DNA of 64,000 nt. Source: Eudorina sp. 2006-703-Eu-15 (taxonomy: Eukaryota; Chlorophyta; Chlorophyceae; Chlamydomonadales; Volvocaceae). The notes under the pieces were generated by a model. The model made no database searches, was not told the DNA's origin, and worked only from the letters and a program-made list of their open reading frames with translations. Position 1 is the first letter of the stretch. Every line of letters begins with the position of its first letter. A program made the translations under genes and the position numbers. The stretch spans positions 372,001 through 436,000 of the forward strand of contig BDSI01000080.1 in NCBI GenBank assembly GCA_003117195.1, read 5' to 3'. Of the stretch, positions 34,201-45,800 are shown piece by piece.

Positions 34201-35643
34201 CATATGTACCAGCCGCACTTTCACAGCATTCTTCTCCGTATGTGGGGAGGAAAACGCAGCTGGCGTCATTAGGACCGCACCATCAAAGTCTCCTTTCCGC
34301 CGATCATTTCACGACCAAAAGAGAGACGTGCCCAGCAGCCGACTCGTTCAGGATGGACTGCCGCCGCGCATAGACAAGCAACGCGGGTACAGGTGGGTGG
34401 CATTGAGCTTGCACAACGCAACGCACCACTGAATCAACTGCTAACCGATCAACGTCGCACTCCACAGTCCAGTATGTATGTAAGCCGCCGCTTGTTGTCC
34501 CTACGCACCCTAACGCGATATGTCGACACTTGCCAACGACCAATTATTGGCACGTGTGGCGCATGCTTATGTACACAGCAAAGCCACATTCAGCCATGCG
34601 TTCAAATGTTACGTTGAGTTCACAGGGTTGCCATTGACGGGCATCGACGGACGGCGTTTCGCCTTCGGTCGCTGCCGTATGTACGCCAATGGGTCACACC
34701 GCAAATGATTTTCGCAAATCGCTTGCCGGACTTAATAAAACGTCTCAAAACTGACATGTAATCTGCCACAATCTCTGCAACATGCAAGGGCTTCTTTTAC
34801 TATGAATAAAAATCGCTAGCACTGCTGCCCTAATCGCAGGCAGCAGGGTCCACACTAACCAACCGGACTCAATGCATAGGAGGCCACAGCGCAAATCGCT
34901 TTGCTCCCACCCAACTGTCACAGCCAGGTCTAAGAGAACCAACGACAACACCACGAGCCAACCCCCGACACACCGCATGCCCCACGCTGCGGCACGATCA
35001 CCGCGCGCTATTATCATGAAGTTCTAAGTCGCCCCCACGGGCCGTACCGTGCGCACCCTGGAGCTGCAGCTCCGGAGAGGTTGTGGTCATGGTAAAGGAT
35101 GATATTCCAGGCCGCCCCGTCGCCCATGCCAGGTCCCGCCAACCCTGCTAACAACCGTCGACCCGGCTAACCCTCGATAGTCCCGGCGTCCCGAAACCAT
35201 TCCTGCAAGCATCGAATGATTGTACCTGTCGCAACGTAATCAACTACCTGCTGTCGGCACGCAACTGGCGCCGCCGAAACATCCAGCGGCTGAATGAAAT
35301 ACCTTGTCAAGCAGCTTCGGTTCGTAATATACAAGACACAACGGAACAATAGGACCAACTGGACAGATGGGAAATACCCCTAAGCATCACCCCCTAAGGT
35401 ACGGACGCGGGACAGACGTCGTCTCGCGGGGAGAGACTGACTGCAGCGTAGACCAATCATGAAATGCAATGCGTTCTCGCATAGACATGCTCCCCTCCAC
35501 TTACTAGCTCCACTGCCAACCAGCACCCCCGCTAACACCCGTCGTAAAGGTCGTCAGAGATAGTTCAAAGACACACAGGCTCGGCAGGGCCGCGTGAGTC
35601 GGGTCGCCTTTGGTACCTCAGCGGCAAGGGTGCCGTTGCAAGC

Positions 35644-37474
35644 TCACGCGCGCAGCATGTGCCGGCGGTGATCAGCGACGATCGCTGCGCAGTACACCGC
35701 CAGCATGCGGCCCTTGCTGCAGGGGCTCCTGGAAACCTGCGACCAGCGCAACGCACGTGGCCCGCACATGCGTGGCGGGGTGAGGCATTCAGACATAGCC
35801 AGGGGTTCCAACACGGACATGCCTAGAGGAAGCGGCAGACGTGCTCATGACGTGTACAGGGTAGGCAAGGCCGATGACGGTCGAGGCCTCACCTTGAGGG
35901 ACAGCTCCTGGACAAGCTGGACGCTTTCCGCTGGCTTCTTGCCCCATCCGCTAATGGTGACCCAGTACTTGTAGTTGGAGGGGTTGAACAGGGGCGAGCC
36001 GTCCGTGCCCTTGGCACCTGCTCGATGGCATGAGTGAGCGGGGCGACCTGGTTAGATAAGACATGGGGCTGTTATTCACGGTACCAGCTTACAGAAATAC
36101 AGCAATACAGAAAATTCATGGGGGCCATGGCAAGGGCTGGATTTCGAGACAGGGGGATTTAAACCCGACAAAGGTTCGATTCGCAGCACACGTCGTTGGG
36201 CGTTCAGCAATGTTAATCGCCTGCTACACAATAGCGCCCGCTTACCCTTAGCGACCTTGGTAGGAATATTGACGGGCTCCTCCGCAAAACCCATGACTGA
36301 GAAGAGACCATTCGGATTGGTCCTCCAATTCTCAGACTTGGGCCAGTTGTAGTATTGGTTGCAGATTATGCGCGCCAGAGCCCATTGCTCCGCCTCGCTC
36401 AGCGAATCCGGGGCGCAGAGGGGCGCAAAGGTGGAATTGTCACTGTCCTTGCTGCGGATCTCCACCTCCACACGTGCACTGTAGCCGCAGCGGCCACCGT
36501 CATCACACACATTCAGCTCACTGCCGCGCCCATCTCCTGTGACTAAAATTCCGTCGGGGCTCGGCGTTGGAGTGGTTGTTGGTGTAGGAGTGGGGGCGGG
36601 CTTAGCTCTGGAAGTAGAAGCCGGCGCCGGGGTTGCTGCGGAGGTAGAGGTCGGTGCCGGAGTCGTTGCAGAGGTAGAGGTCGGCGCCGGAGTCGTTGCG
36701 GAGGTCGGCGCCGGAGTTGTTGCGGAGGTGGAGGTCGGCGCCGGAGTCGTTGCGGAGGTGGAGGTCGGCGCCGGAGTTGTTGCGGAGGTAGAGGTCGGCG
36801 TCGGAGTCGTTGCGGAGGTAGAGGTCGGCGCCGGAGTCGTTGCGGAGGTGGAGGTCGGCGCCGGAGTTGTTGCGGAGGTAGAGGTCGGCGCCGGAGTTGT
36901 TGCGGAAGTAGAGGTCGGCGCCGGAGTTGTTGCGGAGGTAGAGGTCGGCGCCGGAGTTGTTGCGGAGGTGGGGGTCGGCGCCGGAGTCGTTGCAAAGGTA
37001 GAAGTCGCCGCGGGAGTCGTTGTCGGCTTAGCCCGGGGCGGGTCGCACGACTTGGGCGAGGGCGACGGCCTGGCTCCGACACCTGCGTACAAGAACACGC
37101 GAGGCGGTGGCTACAAAACTTCCAGGCGTCGCGAGGATGGCTGCACGGCATTGTATGGCCTGCCGAGCTGTCGGTAAAAGCGCGACCCCGCTGCTACGTT
37201 CCCCTCATCATGACCCCGTGATGCTATCGAAATTGTTTAGCTGTGCTTTGATACCATCACCGAGCTACAGTCAACTTTCGTCCAGCTGACCGCGAGGTGT
37301 GAAGTTATCGGCTACCAAGTAGCGCCCAATACGCACCAGTCTCCGGAAACTCGCCCAGATGTATTCATACACATTAAGTAACTTACCATTGCACGATGCA
37401 AACAATAAGTAGACAGCTGTCGCCAAGAGAAGCCGTCGCGAAGACACAGCCAGGCAGTGCTCTACCACCACCAT
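35644..37474 (-). CDS. Small secreted SRCR-like protein, paralogue 3, with Thr/Pro minisatellite spacer
   Basis: Four exons: 37387-37474, 36246-37082, 35893-36017, 35644-35736 (1143 nt, 380 aa); joins are in phase and at the same positions as in paralogue 2. The first in-frame ATG (37474) gives MVVVEHCLAVSSRRLLLATA, a plausible signal peptide. Residues about 32-50 carry a PSPKSCDPPRA motif; then about 13 copies of a 10-residue ATTPAPTSTS unit form a mucin-like spacer; then the SRCR-like domain (LNVCDDGGRCGYSARVEVEI, FAPLCAPDSLSEAEQWALAR, IICNQYYNWPKSENW, YWVTISGWGK, SPCSKGRMLAVYC). The spacer is where this gene departs most from paralogue 2, which has only a short Thr/Pro stretch. Likely secreted and O-glycosylated; ligand unknown. 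Confidence 0.8.
36604..37010 (-). repeat. In-frame 30-bp coding minisatellite (ATTPAPTSTS units)
   Basis: About 13 head-to-tail units of 30 bp, one shortened by 6 bp (two residues). All length changes keep the frame, and third positions vary (C/T, A/G) more than first and second, as expected if the peptide is selected. Confidence 0.9.
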
Positions 37475-39047
37475 TGTGACGAGGTCTTCGAAACTTTCAA
37501 TTGTTCCGTTTAAGTCCTCTGCAAGGATCAGGGTCTGGATGTGCTTTGTCCACACACGGATAGGGGGTAGTTGGTGCGCTTGCGACCGTTACTGTATGTG
37601 TAATAAAAGAACCCTGGCCTTACAATAGTATATCTTGTAAATAGTTGGAAGGGATCAAGTAGAAATAAGCATAGCGGGTAGGTTGTATGTAGCTCCCGTT
37701 CAGGCGTCAGACCGATACACGCAACAGGTACCAGTTCCTTAAATGCTCAGATATAAGTATCGTAGGATTACTAGCATATGGTTAAGGTTCTCCAACGCTA
37801 TGCGTTTATATTGATTTCAAAAATGTCAGTTAGCCGGAGAGACGTACAGGAGGTAAGGAATGCCGACATCGTCGCTTACCCCCTGTTTTTGAAATCGATA
37901 GATATCCATGGATGTGGTGACGTACATTTCCGCATTTTCGCAACTAGGGCGCGACACGCCCTGCCTCTCCCTCAAATCCCCTACCTTCATTGGTTAGTTA
38001 TCGGCCGTCAAGATACAACGTCATGCGCACGCTTCGAGTATATCCTGCCTTGTAATTGGGGGAAGCCGCAGCTTGATTCAAAATGTTCATACCTCGTCAC
38101 CGTCGATGTCGCCGAGGCACCGACAACATGAACTCGCGCCATCGCGGGCAACCAGTAAAAGCAGTTCAATATCACGCTTCATTAAAGTCGATGTCGGAGA
38201 AGTCCGTCGGTTTCGGTAGCAGTTAGCGGAAGTTGCGGTGAACCTGACCTGCAAGTGGGTGGGTAACGGTCTAAAGCAACCAAGCGCAGCCAGCTTGTCA
38301 GTTTCCTACTAGATGAACATCATTTATGATATGATAACAAAGCAAACAAATTCGTACCTTTTGCTCCTAGCTGGCCTTAAGTATGGGTGCCCCTGCGCGG
38401 CCACGTGCTAAGCAAAGACTCACTGAGCGCAGGGAGCCTAGCCGCACACCTGAATCCCCCGTGGAGGACTGTTGTTTGCTTCTCGGCAACCCCATTCGGT
38501 CCACGGTGGCCTGACAGGGCATGGCCCGACCTTGCTGTAGGAACTCCAGGAAGCTCCGCTCCCGGGCGATACACAGCAATAAGCAGGCGCTTGCGGTCGG
38601 CCGCGCGATGAGTGCAGCTACACACTCAAACCTAAGGGTGGTTTCGGTCACTTCGTTGATTTGGCTAATGTCGCGGTTTGATGCAGCTGGGGCGGGTATC
38701 ACCGACGTCAGGGGTTACCGGTGGCACGTGACCCAAATCACAGTCGGATCGAAGGGTCCCGGTCCCTGCGCTGCAACCTACATGACAAAGCTCCTCACAG
38801 CCATTTGCGTCAACAACTTTGCGGAATCCCTGCGGAGTGCCGACAGGTGTGGCACGTACTGGCCGGATCCGAAACCATACCAACCTAGTACCGACAGCAC
38901 GGCCTTCCGCGTTCAATCTCATCGAGTCCCCTGCCCTCCGCGGCCACTCGCGACGGGGCCGTACAGCCATCACCCGACCATAACCCGATCACCGTATACT
39001 TATTGCGCCGTACCATATGAACACTCATTTCCACTCAAAAAGATCAT

Positions 39048-39190
39048 GTTTATTACAGCGGACTCCGCGTGCGGGTCATCGGCGGCAACCCAAGCCGCCT
39101 CGCTCACCACACACTCAGCGGATGGAAGCCCGCGTCTCCCCAAGGCGCACCGAGCCAACACCACAAGCGCATCGAAGGCCCATCCCGGGG
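39048..39190 (+). repeat. GTTACAGCGGACCCC repeat family, copy
   Basis: Starts TATTACAGCGGACTCCGCG, contains GGGTCATCGGCGGCAACCC and CCAAGGCGCACCGAGCCAAC; closest to the copy at 33878. Confidence 0.8.
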
Positions 39191-39430
39191 CCGCTATGAC
39201 GGGAAACCACCCCGTTCACGATCCGTAGGCTTCGGCTGATCCAGTTGAAGCCTGCGGGTCAAGTCCTCTCTGGGGGCGAGTCAGCCGCACACGTGCCTCC
39301 ATTACCGGACTCCCACCTACTACGACCAGCAATCCGCCCGTACCCCCAAACCTTGCATGACCGTGTGCTTGCCCAGCTGCTGACAGCCCCCAAACCGCCG
39401 GTGCATGCGGCACATGCCACAGCGCATCCC

Positions 39431-39550
39431 CCCCCCTCACCTCACCTCACCTCACCTCACCTCACCTCACCTCACCTCACCTCACCTCACCTCACCTCAC
39501 CTCACCTCACCTCACCTCACCTCACCTCACCTCACCTCACCTCACCTCAC
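39431..39550 (+). repeat. (CTCAC)24 microsatellite
   Basis: A perfect pentanucleotide array of about 24 units. It encodes a meaningless SPHLT repeat in every frame. Confidence 0.95.
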
Positions 39551-39888
39551 CCGGCCGCCTGCACCTCTCAACCGCTATCCCGGGACACCTCCTGCTGACA
39601 GCCGACCCGCCGCAGGACCGGTCCGACCGCGCCGCCGCTGCCCAACCCACCCCGGGCGGCCGATCGACCGACCGACCGACGCGGCCCACACAGCTGAACA
39701 GAACCCGACCGGCCTGAACGGGACACCGCCCTCTGATCGTCAAGCGATCTGATCTCACAGATAATCGAGACGAACTGCAAGCAGTGCTCAGCCCCAGAGA
39801 TCAGCTCCGTGCCCAACAGGCTCCTCGGCAGACTCCCAGACAAGTGCTGCACTGGCCTGCACTGGAGATCTGGGTATGGTCCGGACGG

Positions 39889-42800
39889 CTAGCCTTCCCC
39901 ACCTCGGGCCGGCCCCCTATCCCCCGGCCGGACCCCGTGCGCCTGCCGACCCCGCCGCCACTCCTCGAACTCCTCCAACGCCGACACCAGCTGCGAGTGC
40001 CGCGCCAGCAGCTCCGAGACGTCCGCCTTGGTGACCGCGCCCTTCCGAGCCAGCAGCCGCTTCAACCCCGACTCCACGTCCTGGGCCACATCCACCAGCT
40101 CCGGCAGCGACGAAAACATTTCAGCAGCAACAGCCGCAGCGGCCGCAGCATCAATCGGGGAGGCGGCGCGCGGCTGACCCGTGCCCGCGCCCTGCGGCGC
40201 AGCAGCATCCCCGCCGGCCCCGCCATCCCCATCGCCGCTGCTGCCGTCCCGGTTGAGGCCCCCCGCGGTGTGGTCGCCGCCGTCCTGCTCCGCCAATGCC
40301 CCCGCTCGCGCCTTCAGGGCCCCGGTCCGGCCCTCAGGCAGCAGCCGCTTGGGCTGCTGCGGCTGCTGGGGCCGCTGCTCCCGCACCTGCGGCGGCTGCA
40401 AGCTGGACGGGTCCGCGGGCACACCCAGGAACCAGGCCTCCGCGGCCGTGTTCTGCGGCTGCCCCGCCACCGGCTGCTGGCTGTCGTACCAGCACCACAC
40501 GGGGTGCCCCTGCCGCGGCCGCTGCTGCTGTTGGCCGTCGGGCTGGTAGGTGCCGCCGGAGCGCCACCACCGCCACACCTGAGCGTCCATCTGAAAGGGA
40601 GGGGGCGGAGGCGGAGACCACGCCGGAGCGGAGATGCGGTGCCGCGCGGCGGCAGGCACGGCGGAGGAGCTTAAGAGGTGAATGCATCTGGGCAATGCCT
40701 GGAGTTGATGCCCCCTCCGCTTCCCTCGCGGCCCAGAACAGCTCCGCTCCGCTCTGCCCCGCTGCCCGCTCTCCGCGCCATGCCGCCCTGTCCGGCCCGG
40801 CCCCACCCCGCCCCGGCCCGCCCCGCTCCGCCCTACCTCGCGTGCTGTGTCACCGACCAGCTGCAGCCCCTCCGGGCCCCGAGCTCGGCTCAGAGCCGTG
40901 TACAGCATGCCGTGACCGAAGAACTGGCTCATGTCCACCACCACCTGGATTGCGCGGCCGGGGCAGGGGAGGCACCCAGGATGGGCCGGCGGGGCGGGGT
41001 CTGGAAGGGCGAGTACGTATTGGGAACCAAGTACTGGATGCGACCTGGGCACGAGGACGATGTATCAATCCAGCTGGGAGCAAGATTGCACTGGCTGTGG
41101 GGGAGGGAGGGAGTCTCAGAGCCGTACCGCGCGGGTCGGGCCCGACTACCAGTGCTGAGTGCTCCCTACCTACGGTATGACAGCTGGGGAGGGGGGGGCC
41201 TGTGTGGACTGATGTCCTTCAGGATGTGACATCCCCCTCCGGGACGCACTGCCGCCCCACCCAGCCCACCTCATCCGCCCGCCTCCCTATCCCGCACAGG
41301 GCACAGCCCCTCACCTTGTCCAGCGTCATGCCCTGCGCCTTGTGGACCGTGATGGCCCAGGCCAGTTTGAGGGGCATCTGGGCCACCCAGGAGCGGCGGG
41401 GCGGCGGGGCGGTGGGGCGGTGGGGCGGTGGGGCGGAGGGGCGGTGGGGCGGTTTACAGGAAGGAAGCAAGCCAGGGGCGGATCCACGGTGTAAGGGTGG
41501 AGGGACGGGGAGTGACAGCGCCCGGGCTGCGCGGTGTCGGCATCAGTCGGCCACCCCGAGGTCACGTCCCCCTCCCCGGGAGAGATACCCCGTCCGGGAT
41601 GTCATGTGGGTTGCGGTTGCGGGCGGTGCTACTGCTGTGGTCTTAGCGTGCTACAGCCACGGCCCTATGTGCTGCAGCTGTGGTCTTACGCGCTGCAACT
41701 GTGGTGTTGCCCTATGCTGCCATCCACAACACAGCCACCACCACCAAAACGCCATGGCCGCGCCCTTCCCCCTGCCGCCTGCCCGCCCCTCCTCACCCCA
41801 CGCACCCACTCACGCGCCCGCTCACCTGCACCCGCACGCTGACTCCGTACCCGGGCACCACGGCGATGTACACGGCCGGCCGCACCAGCACATGCTCCCC
41901 GTTCGTGAAGCGCACCCGCGGAATCAACGGGTTGGCGTCCAGCCACCTGAGCGGCGCGGCGGAGGTCAGAGGAAAGGCGGGGTAAAGGAAGGGCAGGGGC
42001 CAGCTGACTGCCGTCCCAAAAGAGGTGGCGAGGGAGGGAGGTTGGCCGGGTGCGGCATGTAGACCCCACCTCACCGCACCGATCCGGGGAATGCCGACCC
42101 GGACTCATCTCTTCCGCGGCTCGGGTGCCGTACTCCGGGACCCCAGGAGCCACCCAGGAGGCCCAACCCGCACCGTCCCAGCCGCACCCAACCACCCCAA
42201 CCACCCAACCACCCCAACCGCCCCCCGACAAAAGCTACACTACCTTTCCGCTCGTGTGCGCCAAGCTCTACGCCGAGAAATGTATTCGCGACCTGCACCT
42301 TCACGACACCTTCGCCGTCCCACCCTCGCCCCCCGCCCACGCCCCCGACGCCGCCCCGCCCATCGCCACCTCGCAGCCGCCCGCCCCCCCACCCCCACCC
42401 CCTCCCGCCGTCGCTCCCGCACAGCCTCCGTTGCCCGCCATCGCCACCCCGCCGCCGCCCGCTCCCCCACCCCCACCTCCGCCCCCTCCCCCCGTCGCTC
42501 CCGCACCGCCCGCCCCCGACGCCGCCCACGCTGCCCCTGCCGCCGCCCCCCCCGCCCCGATGCCGCCCGCGCTGCCCCTGCCGCCGCCCCCCCCGCCCCT
42601 CTCTCGGGTTTTGCTTGCGTATGCCCTCCGGGCCGGCGTCGGGTTTTGTGTGAGAGTGCCCTCCGGCGCGCGGCCTCCGGGCCGGCCCGGCCGTGTCGCC
42701 CCCAACCTGTCACCATTACGACGTCTTCGCCTCCCCGCCCCTCTCTCTCCCCCCGCGGCGCCTCACCCCGCACCGCACGTACCCAACACAGCCCGCTATC

Positions 42801-45800
42801 TTTCCGTTGCTCTGCAGGTACCGCACCACGTAAGTATATTGAGTTATGCTGGGTGTGCCCGGGTTCGTTCTTCGGGTTTATTTCTTTTGTCAATTTAACC
42901 CCAACCGCCCCCCAACCCAGTCACCCACCGCTTCATCTCCTGCCCGCAGTCCGCCTCCCTTTGTTTCTCCGCCAGGGCGATGCACTCCTTCCGGAAGGCC
43001 CCGTCCGCCATATGGAACTCGGTCACCACCCCCCGGCTGCCGTTGGCCAGCCGACTGTCCAGGTCCATGTTCCACACAAGCATCACCTGGGCGCCCACCT
43101 GAGAGGGTGGAACAGGGGGACCAGGGGAGAACAAGGGGTGTTGGCGGAACGGGGAAAGGGGGAGAAGTCCGGGTCGGGTGGCAGGTGCGCGGGGCGGGGG
43201 AACGGCGGGGTTGAACAGGAGCAGGAGGCGGGAGGGTGACAAGGGGTGAGAGTCACCGGCAGTGTTTTTTATATGGAATAGATTAGTTACTATAAAAGTA
43301 ATAAATCGGGGTTTTGGGCTTGAAAAGTAAGGAAAAGTTTCACTTCGGCCTGTACGAACTCATTACTTCGGGCAAAATGGTCTCAACCAGCGAGCGATTT
43401 ACCGATTTTGGTGCAATAGGCTATTCACACATAGTGTAATGCAATGATGTGCCAGTCGTAAGAAAGGTGAGTCAACGCGGCAACCCGTGAGTCAACGCGG
43501 CATAGGAGCATTTCTGACCGGTCTAAACGCAGCAAAATACTCAGAAGCTAAAGAACGCAAGCATGGTAGGCCTTCTAAGCAGCCAGACACACCGTTAGCC
43601 ACAAATGCTGGACGCTCTTTGGACGCTTCAACGGATGCCGGGTTGCCGGCTACACATCGGCAGTGCTTCAGCTGCAGCTCGGGACGTCCGACTCCGACGC
43701 TCTGATCCCGGTTGTTGAAAACGATTCAGACCATGGTACACGGAAGCGTCGTAAGCTCAGTGTCGTAATAGAGGACGATAGCAGCGGCGATGGTGGACGT
43801 CAGGAGGATCCCGATGGCAGCGGCATGGCTGGAGAGGAGGGCGCGGCGATGAAGACCCCCAACCCCAGCAACCACAGCTCGGCCAAACAGGGCTGCCGCG
43901 CACAGACGCAGCGCACCCGCAAGGGTACAAGTAACGGCACGTGGCGAGCGGCGCAGAAGCAGAACCCTCACATGTGGGAGCTCTCCTATGCTGCCCAGTA
44001 TCCGTGGGTCAAGTGCGTGCCTGCTAACAAACGGGGCTGCTATCACGTTTGGGGGGGGTCTGGGGGGGCCTTAGCCCCCCCCGCGCCTAACAGCAAAGTA
44101 ATAGTTTGCAAAAATCCCTGAAATTTCATTACTTCACTAGTAACGAAAAATTCCCCCCTAGTAACGAAAAAACACTGGTCACCGCAAGCGAGCAGGTTTT
44201 CCCGGTGTGGCGCCTGGCTGCAGGGCCGATGGGCGATGCCAGTTCAGGTGACGCGCCCTATCAGGCCAGGCGAGGCAGGGACGCGTCGTGGCGATAGAAA
44301 AGAGGGAGCGGAGGGCGGCGCCGGGTGAGTTGTCCCACCTGGGGGCTGCTGACGACCCCGCACCCCCATCCCGGCCCCCAGACTCGCGGACTGCCAACGT
44401 TGCAGCGGTCGAGGGTCCCGATGGGTTCATGGGTAAGGACGCGGCGATGACACTGGTTCCCGGCTCCCCACCCCTGTCGGCGGCATACGGACTGGACACG
44501 GATGGACAGGCATCGCCCTGCAGTACCACTTTGCCGTGTACGGCACTGATACACGGCTGGCACCGCCCCCCGGGACCGCCATTCCCCTGCACAGCGCTCG
44601 TTTCCCCGGCCATCGCCCTGCCCTCCCACGTCCCCTCCCACCTCCCACCTTGAGCTGCACCTTGCCCGCCGCCTGACAGGACTTGAACAGCCCCTTGTCG
44701 CCGCGTGCCACTTCCTCCACGCACGACTTGACGGCCCTGCGCCAGCTGCGCCGGAGGTGCTCCGCGACCCGCGCCGCCTCGGGTTTCAAACTGGCGAGCT
44801 GCGGGGCGGGGTGTGTGCGGGGGTGGGATGGGGTGCGGGGGTGGAGGGTGGGGAGAGGGGCGGGTGCGGAGAGTGGGGAGAAGAGTTCCATCCAACACCG
44901 CTCCGGGGCCTGACACCATGCACCTAGTACAGTAGGTACGGCACACCCAACACGTGAAGGAAGGGCAGCGCCCCAGCCCCTTCCCCCCTCCATCGCCGAG
45001 CGGGAGGACGCGCCTTGGACTCATGCGTGCGACCGGCCATGACCTCTGCGTCCAGCTCCGAAACCAGCTTGTCGTACTCGGTCTGCGTCAGCAGCTTCTG
45101 TCCAACGAGAGCTGCGTAGTTGCTCACGGGGGGCTCGTGGGTCACATACGCCGCGTCCACCGCCTCCAGCGCCACCTGCAGTCGGGAGCTCGGGACAGAC
45201 GAACGGGGACGGGGAGGGGGACGTGGACGCGGAGGCAGCCCCGCTGCGGCGGGCAGGCGGATCGAGCGGCATCGAATCCGGAGGAATGGAGTCAGTGGTA
45301 GCTGGCGGGTGCTCACCTGGAGCGCACGGCCAGACCTAGGCCTGAGGCGGGCCGAAGACGGTTCGCGATCATGCGGGTTCCTTCAATCGTGGCATGCCAG
45401 ATACGGTACGGCAGCGAACGGCACACCACGGTCACAGGACTGGCCGCTTGGCTTACAGACGGACCAGCAGACCGACCGAGTTGCTCTCTCAAAGGAGGAC
45501 CGACCCACCACGGAACCAGCGGACAGGATCTGCGCGGCGGCGGCGCCCGGCGGCCTCCACCCAGGGGTCCCCGCCGGCGGCCGCCGGTTCGGCGCCCCTC
45601 CCCCCTCCCGCCCGTCCCCGCCTCCCAGCCCCCTCACTCACCAGCGCCTCCCCCAATGTGCGCAGCTCCTCCTCGTTGCGGCCGCGCACTTTGTCGTTCT
45701 TCGAGAAGAGCAGCGTGGGCATGATGCCGTCCGAGTCGTCCAGCGGCCGCGCACACAGCTCCCGCAGCCGCGACTTGGCGGCCTCGCACTCGGAGTCGGT

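Larger units (their letters stand above)
32274..35643. other. Intergenic stretch with dispersed repeats, no gene recognised
   Basis: It contains three copies or partial copies of the GTTACAGCGGACCCC family (about 33490-33560, 33878-33990, 34079-34200) and AT-rich DNA near 32.3-32.9 kb. A plus-strand frame of about 60 codons at 34.52-34.71 kb has no recognisable domain. The left end is the 5' flank of the gene starting at 32273. Confidence 0.5.
37475..39888. other. Intergenic stretch, no gene recognised
   Basis: It lies between the start of SRCR-like paralogue 3 and the stop codon of the PIF1 helicase gene. It holds one copy of the GTTACAGCGGACCCC family and a (CTCAC)n array. No domain was seen in the open frames at 37.8-38.1 or 38.5-39.2 kb. 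Confidence 0.5.

Noticed and set aside
34520..34708. Short plus-strand frame of about 60 codons as a gene
   Set aside because: The composition is protein-like in part, but it is isolated, has no recognisable domain and is flanked by repeat copies.
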